Assembly (NCBI GenBank): GCA_031365375.1
Contig: JANLXZ010000113.1
Location: 1-8,303, forward strand
Length of the DNA stretch: 8,303 nt
Source: JAKFWF01 sp031365375
GTDB lineage: Bacteria; Pseudomonadota; Alphaproteobacteria; Rhizobiales; Hyphomicrobiaceae
Direction of reading: 5' to 3'
The notes below the pieces were generated by a model that was given only the letters and a program-made list of their open reading frames with translations, searched no databases and had not been told where the DNA came from. The position numbers and the translations under genes are program-made. Positions 7,324 to 8,303 of the stretch are shown here, piece after piece (within the stretch, counting starts at the first letter, position 1; the number at the start of each line of letters is the position of its first letter).

Positions 7324-8303
7324 TCATGCCGCGTCACCGACCTCATGAACCCAACTCACTTTTGGATAAAAAACGGCGCCCGAAGGGTAGCCTGCTGGAA
7401 TGACGCTCAATCTATAAACACGATGGTGATATTCGTAAAATTCGCTCAAGCCCGGAATATTCGGACATAAACCCAGCGATATTAGATACTGCCCCTCGAG
7501 CATCTGAAGATCCGGCAAAATGGCCCTCACAACGCCGGTGCGTCCGGCAACGGTGCGATAGGGAGCGTCATCGTACTGCTCCAACTCGGCACCCGAAATA
7601 TTCACGGTATTGAATTGAGCGATCATCACCATGTCGCGCTCACGCTCAATTCCAATTCCAATTCCAAGCGTCTCTTTGGGGATGTCGCCATCACAATGAT
7701 AATGGACATCGATTTGCAGCGTATCCCAAGTTCGAACGACCGATGCGGGCTTCCCCTCGCCATCCGTGAAAACCACGCGATCAATCACGACAGGTCCACG
7801 GCGATAGACTTTTGCAACCGCGCGGTTTTCTGAGTTGGCTGCGACCTTTGCATCGGATTTGCTTAACGCGATGACATCATCTTCAAGCTTTGGCATGCTC
7901 GGCAACGCGGACACGCCTGGCATGACGTCCGATCCAACGCAAACTTCATCAGCTATCTTTGTGAACCTTATGGCTTCACCCGGCGGCATTGCAGTTGGGT
8001 CAGGCATGCTCGCGACTTCTCCAAGCGGAGCTGTCTGCTCATGTTTGACCGGAAGTTTCGTGGCCAGTGGCGACGCGGCGGCCGAAGGTCCCGGTTGCGC
8101 GCCGGCAATCGGTGGCCGGCCTGCAACCGCCTCACCGGGCACTGTGGTTACTGCCGCAATCACTGGCGCATCGGCGGCATCGATTTGTATTTCGACGATT
8201 TTACCTACGTTGTGGGAAATGCGCACGTGCTGATCATAATCATAATGCTTGGCAACATCTCGCGCCGAACCTACTTCGCGAACGATGCCATTATCCAGCC
8301 AGA
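7324..8303 (-). CDS. Wzt-like polysaccharide ABC transporter ATP-binding protein, C-terminal part (5' end outside window)
   Basis: The frame stays open to the right edge, so the GTG at 8226 is not the real start. The first visible residues, WLDNGIVREVGSARDVAKHY, match the end of an ABC ATPase domain of the polysaccharide (Wzt/TagH) type; the Walker motifs would lie beyond the window. Next comes a linker of about 120 residues rich in Ala, Pro and Val (roughly 7807-8169). The last 160 or so residues look like a Wzt C-terminal domain: PVVIDRVVFTDGEGKPA, then alternating beta-strand segments through NTVNISG, EGQYLISLGLCP and YRLSVIPAGY to the end. In the known family (E. coli O9a/O8 Wzt) this beta-sandwich recognises the finished, capped end of an O-polysaccharide before export through Wzm. 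As the first visible gene of an operon with two glycosyltransferases, it points to ABC-dependent export of the glycan they make. No Wzm permease is in the window; it probably lies upstream, further right. Confidence 0.85.
   Translation of the reverse strand, partial: WLDNGIVREVGSARDVAKHYDYDQHVRISHNVGKIVEIQIDAADAPVIAAVTTVPGEAVAGRPPIAGAQPGPSAAASPLATKLPVKHEQTAPLGEVASMPDPTAMPPGEAIRFTKIADEVCVGSDVMPGVSALPSMPKLEDDVIALSKSDAKVAANSENRAVAKVYRRGPVVIDRVVFTDGEGKPASVVRTWDTLQIDVHYHCDGDIPKETLGIGIGIERERDMVMIAQFNTVNISGAELEQYDDAPYRTVAGRTGVVRAILPDLQMLEGQYLISLGLCPNIPGLSEFYEYHHRVYRLSVIPAGYPSGAVFYPKVSWVHEVGDAA
7648..7667 (-). repeat. Short in-frame hexamer repeat, three copies
   Basis: AATTCC occurs three times in tandem on the + strand, followed by AA. 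On the coding strand it reads as repeated GGAATT and encodes Gly-Ile three times (LGIGIGIER) in a predicted beta-strand of the Wzt C-terminal domain. Gain or loss of one unit would keep frame and change the strand by two residues. Confidence 0.7.

Noticed and set aside
7287..7346. Longer start of the large glycosyltransferase at 7346 or 7313
   Set aside because: Both sites have weak Shine-Dalgarno matches, whereas 7286 has GAGGGGA at ideal spacing. The extra 20 residues are charged and not recognisable. They cannot be fully excluded.
7835..8233. Open frame of 132 codons on the + strand
   Set aside because: It lies opposite the Ala/Pro-rich linker of the Wzt-like gene, where high G+C removes stops by chance. 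It has no recognisable domain, and the minus-strand frame is supported by homology on both sides.

Overview
The window is almost wall-to-wall coding DNA from what looks like an alphaproteobacterium. MraY reads closest, from memory of the family, to Hyphomicrobiales (Rhizobiales) proteins, and MurE has the 'DYAHKP' form of its conserved motif that I associate with alphaproteobacteria. This is recognition by eye, not a database match, and the lineage below class level is uncertain. No RNA gene, insertion sequence, CRISPR array or attachment site was seen, and no gene-free stretch exceeds 77 bases.

Left part (bases 1 to 3984, + strand): a fragment of the division and cell wall (dcw) cluster. The first gene is a single reading frame that joins MurE (adds meso-diaminopimelate to UDP-MurNAc-dipeptide) to MurF (adds D-Ala-D-Ala). 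Its frame is open to the left edge, so its N-terminus lies outside the window. The junction still carries an out-of-frame ATGA stop/start overlap, suggesting two formerly overlapping genes that became one. mraY follows after 77 bases with a good ribosome binding site. It makes lipid I from the MurF product, so the two genes encode three consecutive steps of peptidoglycan precursor synthesis.

Right part (3976 to 8303, - strand): a convergent operon read from the right edge. In transcription order it holds the 3' part of a Wzt-like polysaccharide ABC transporter ATPase with a C-terminal carbohydrate-recognition domain, a 665-residue GT-B glycosyltransferase with a large insert, and a 438-residue GT-B glycosyltransferase with a four-cysteine cluster. 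The first two are 37 bases apart and the last two overlap by 4 bases (ATGA), so they are probably co-transcribed. The likely role is assembly or capping and export of a surface polysaccharide such as an O-antigen.

The two blocks meet tail to tail: the mraY stop and the last glycosyltransferase's stop overlap by 9 bases. In most proteobacteria murD and ftsW follow mraY, so here the dcw cluster ends or is interrupted at mraY. The points most worth a second look are the MurE-MurF fusion, the broken dcw cluster, the cysteine cluster, the insert in the larger glycosyltransferase, and the long Ala/Pro-rich linker in the Wzt-like protein.
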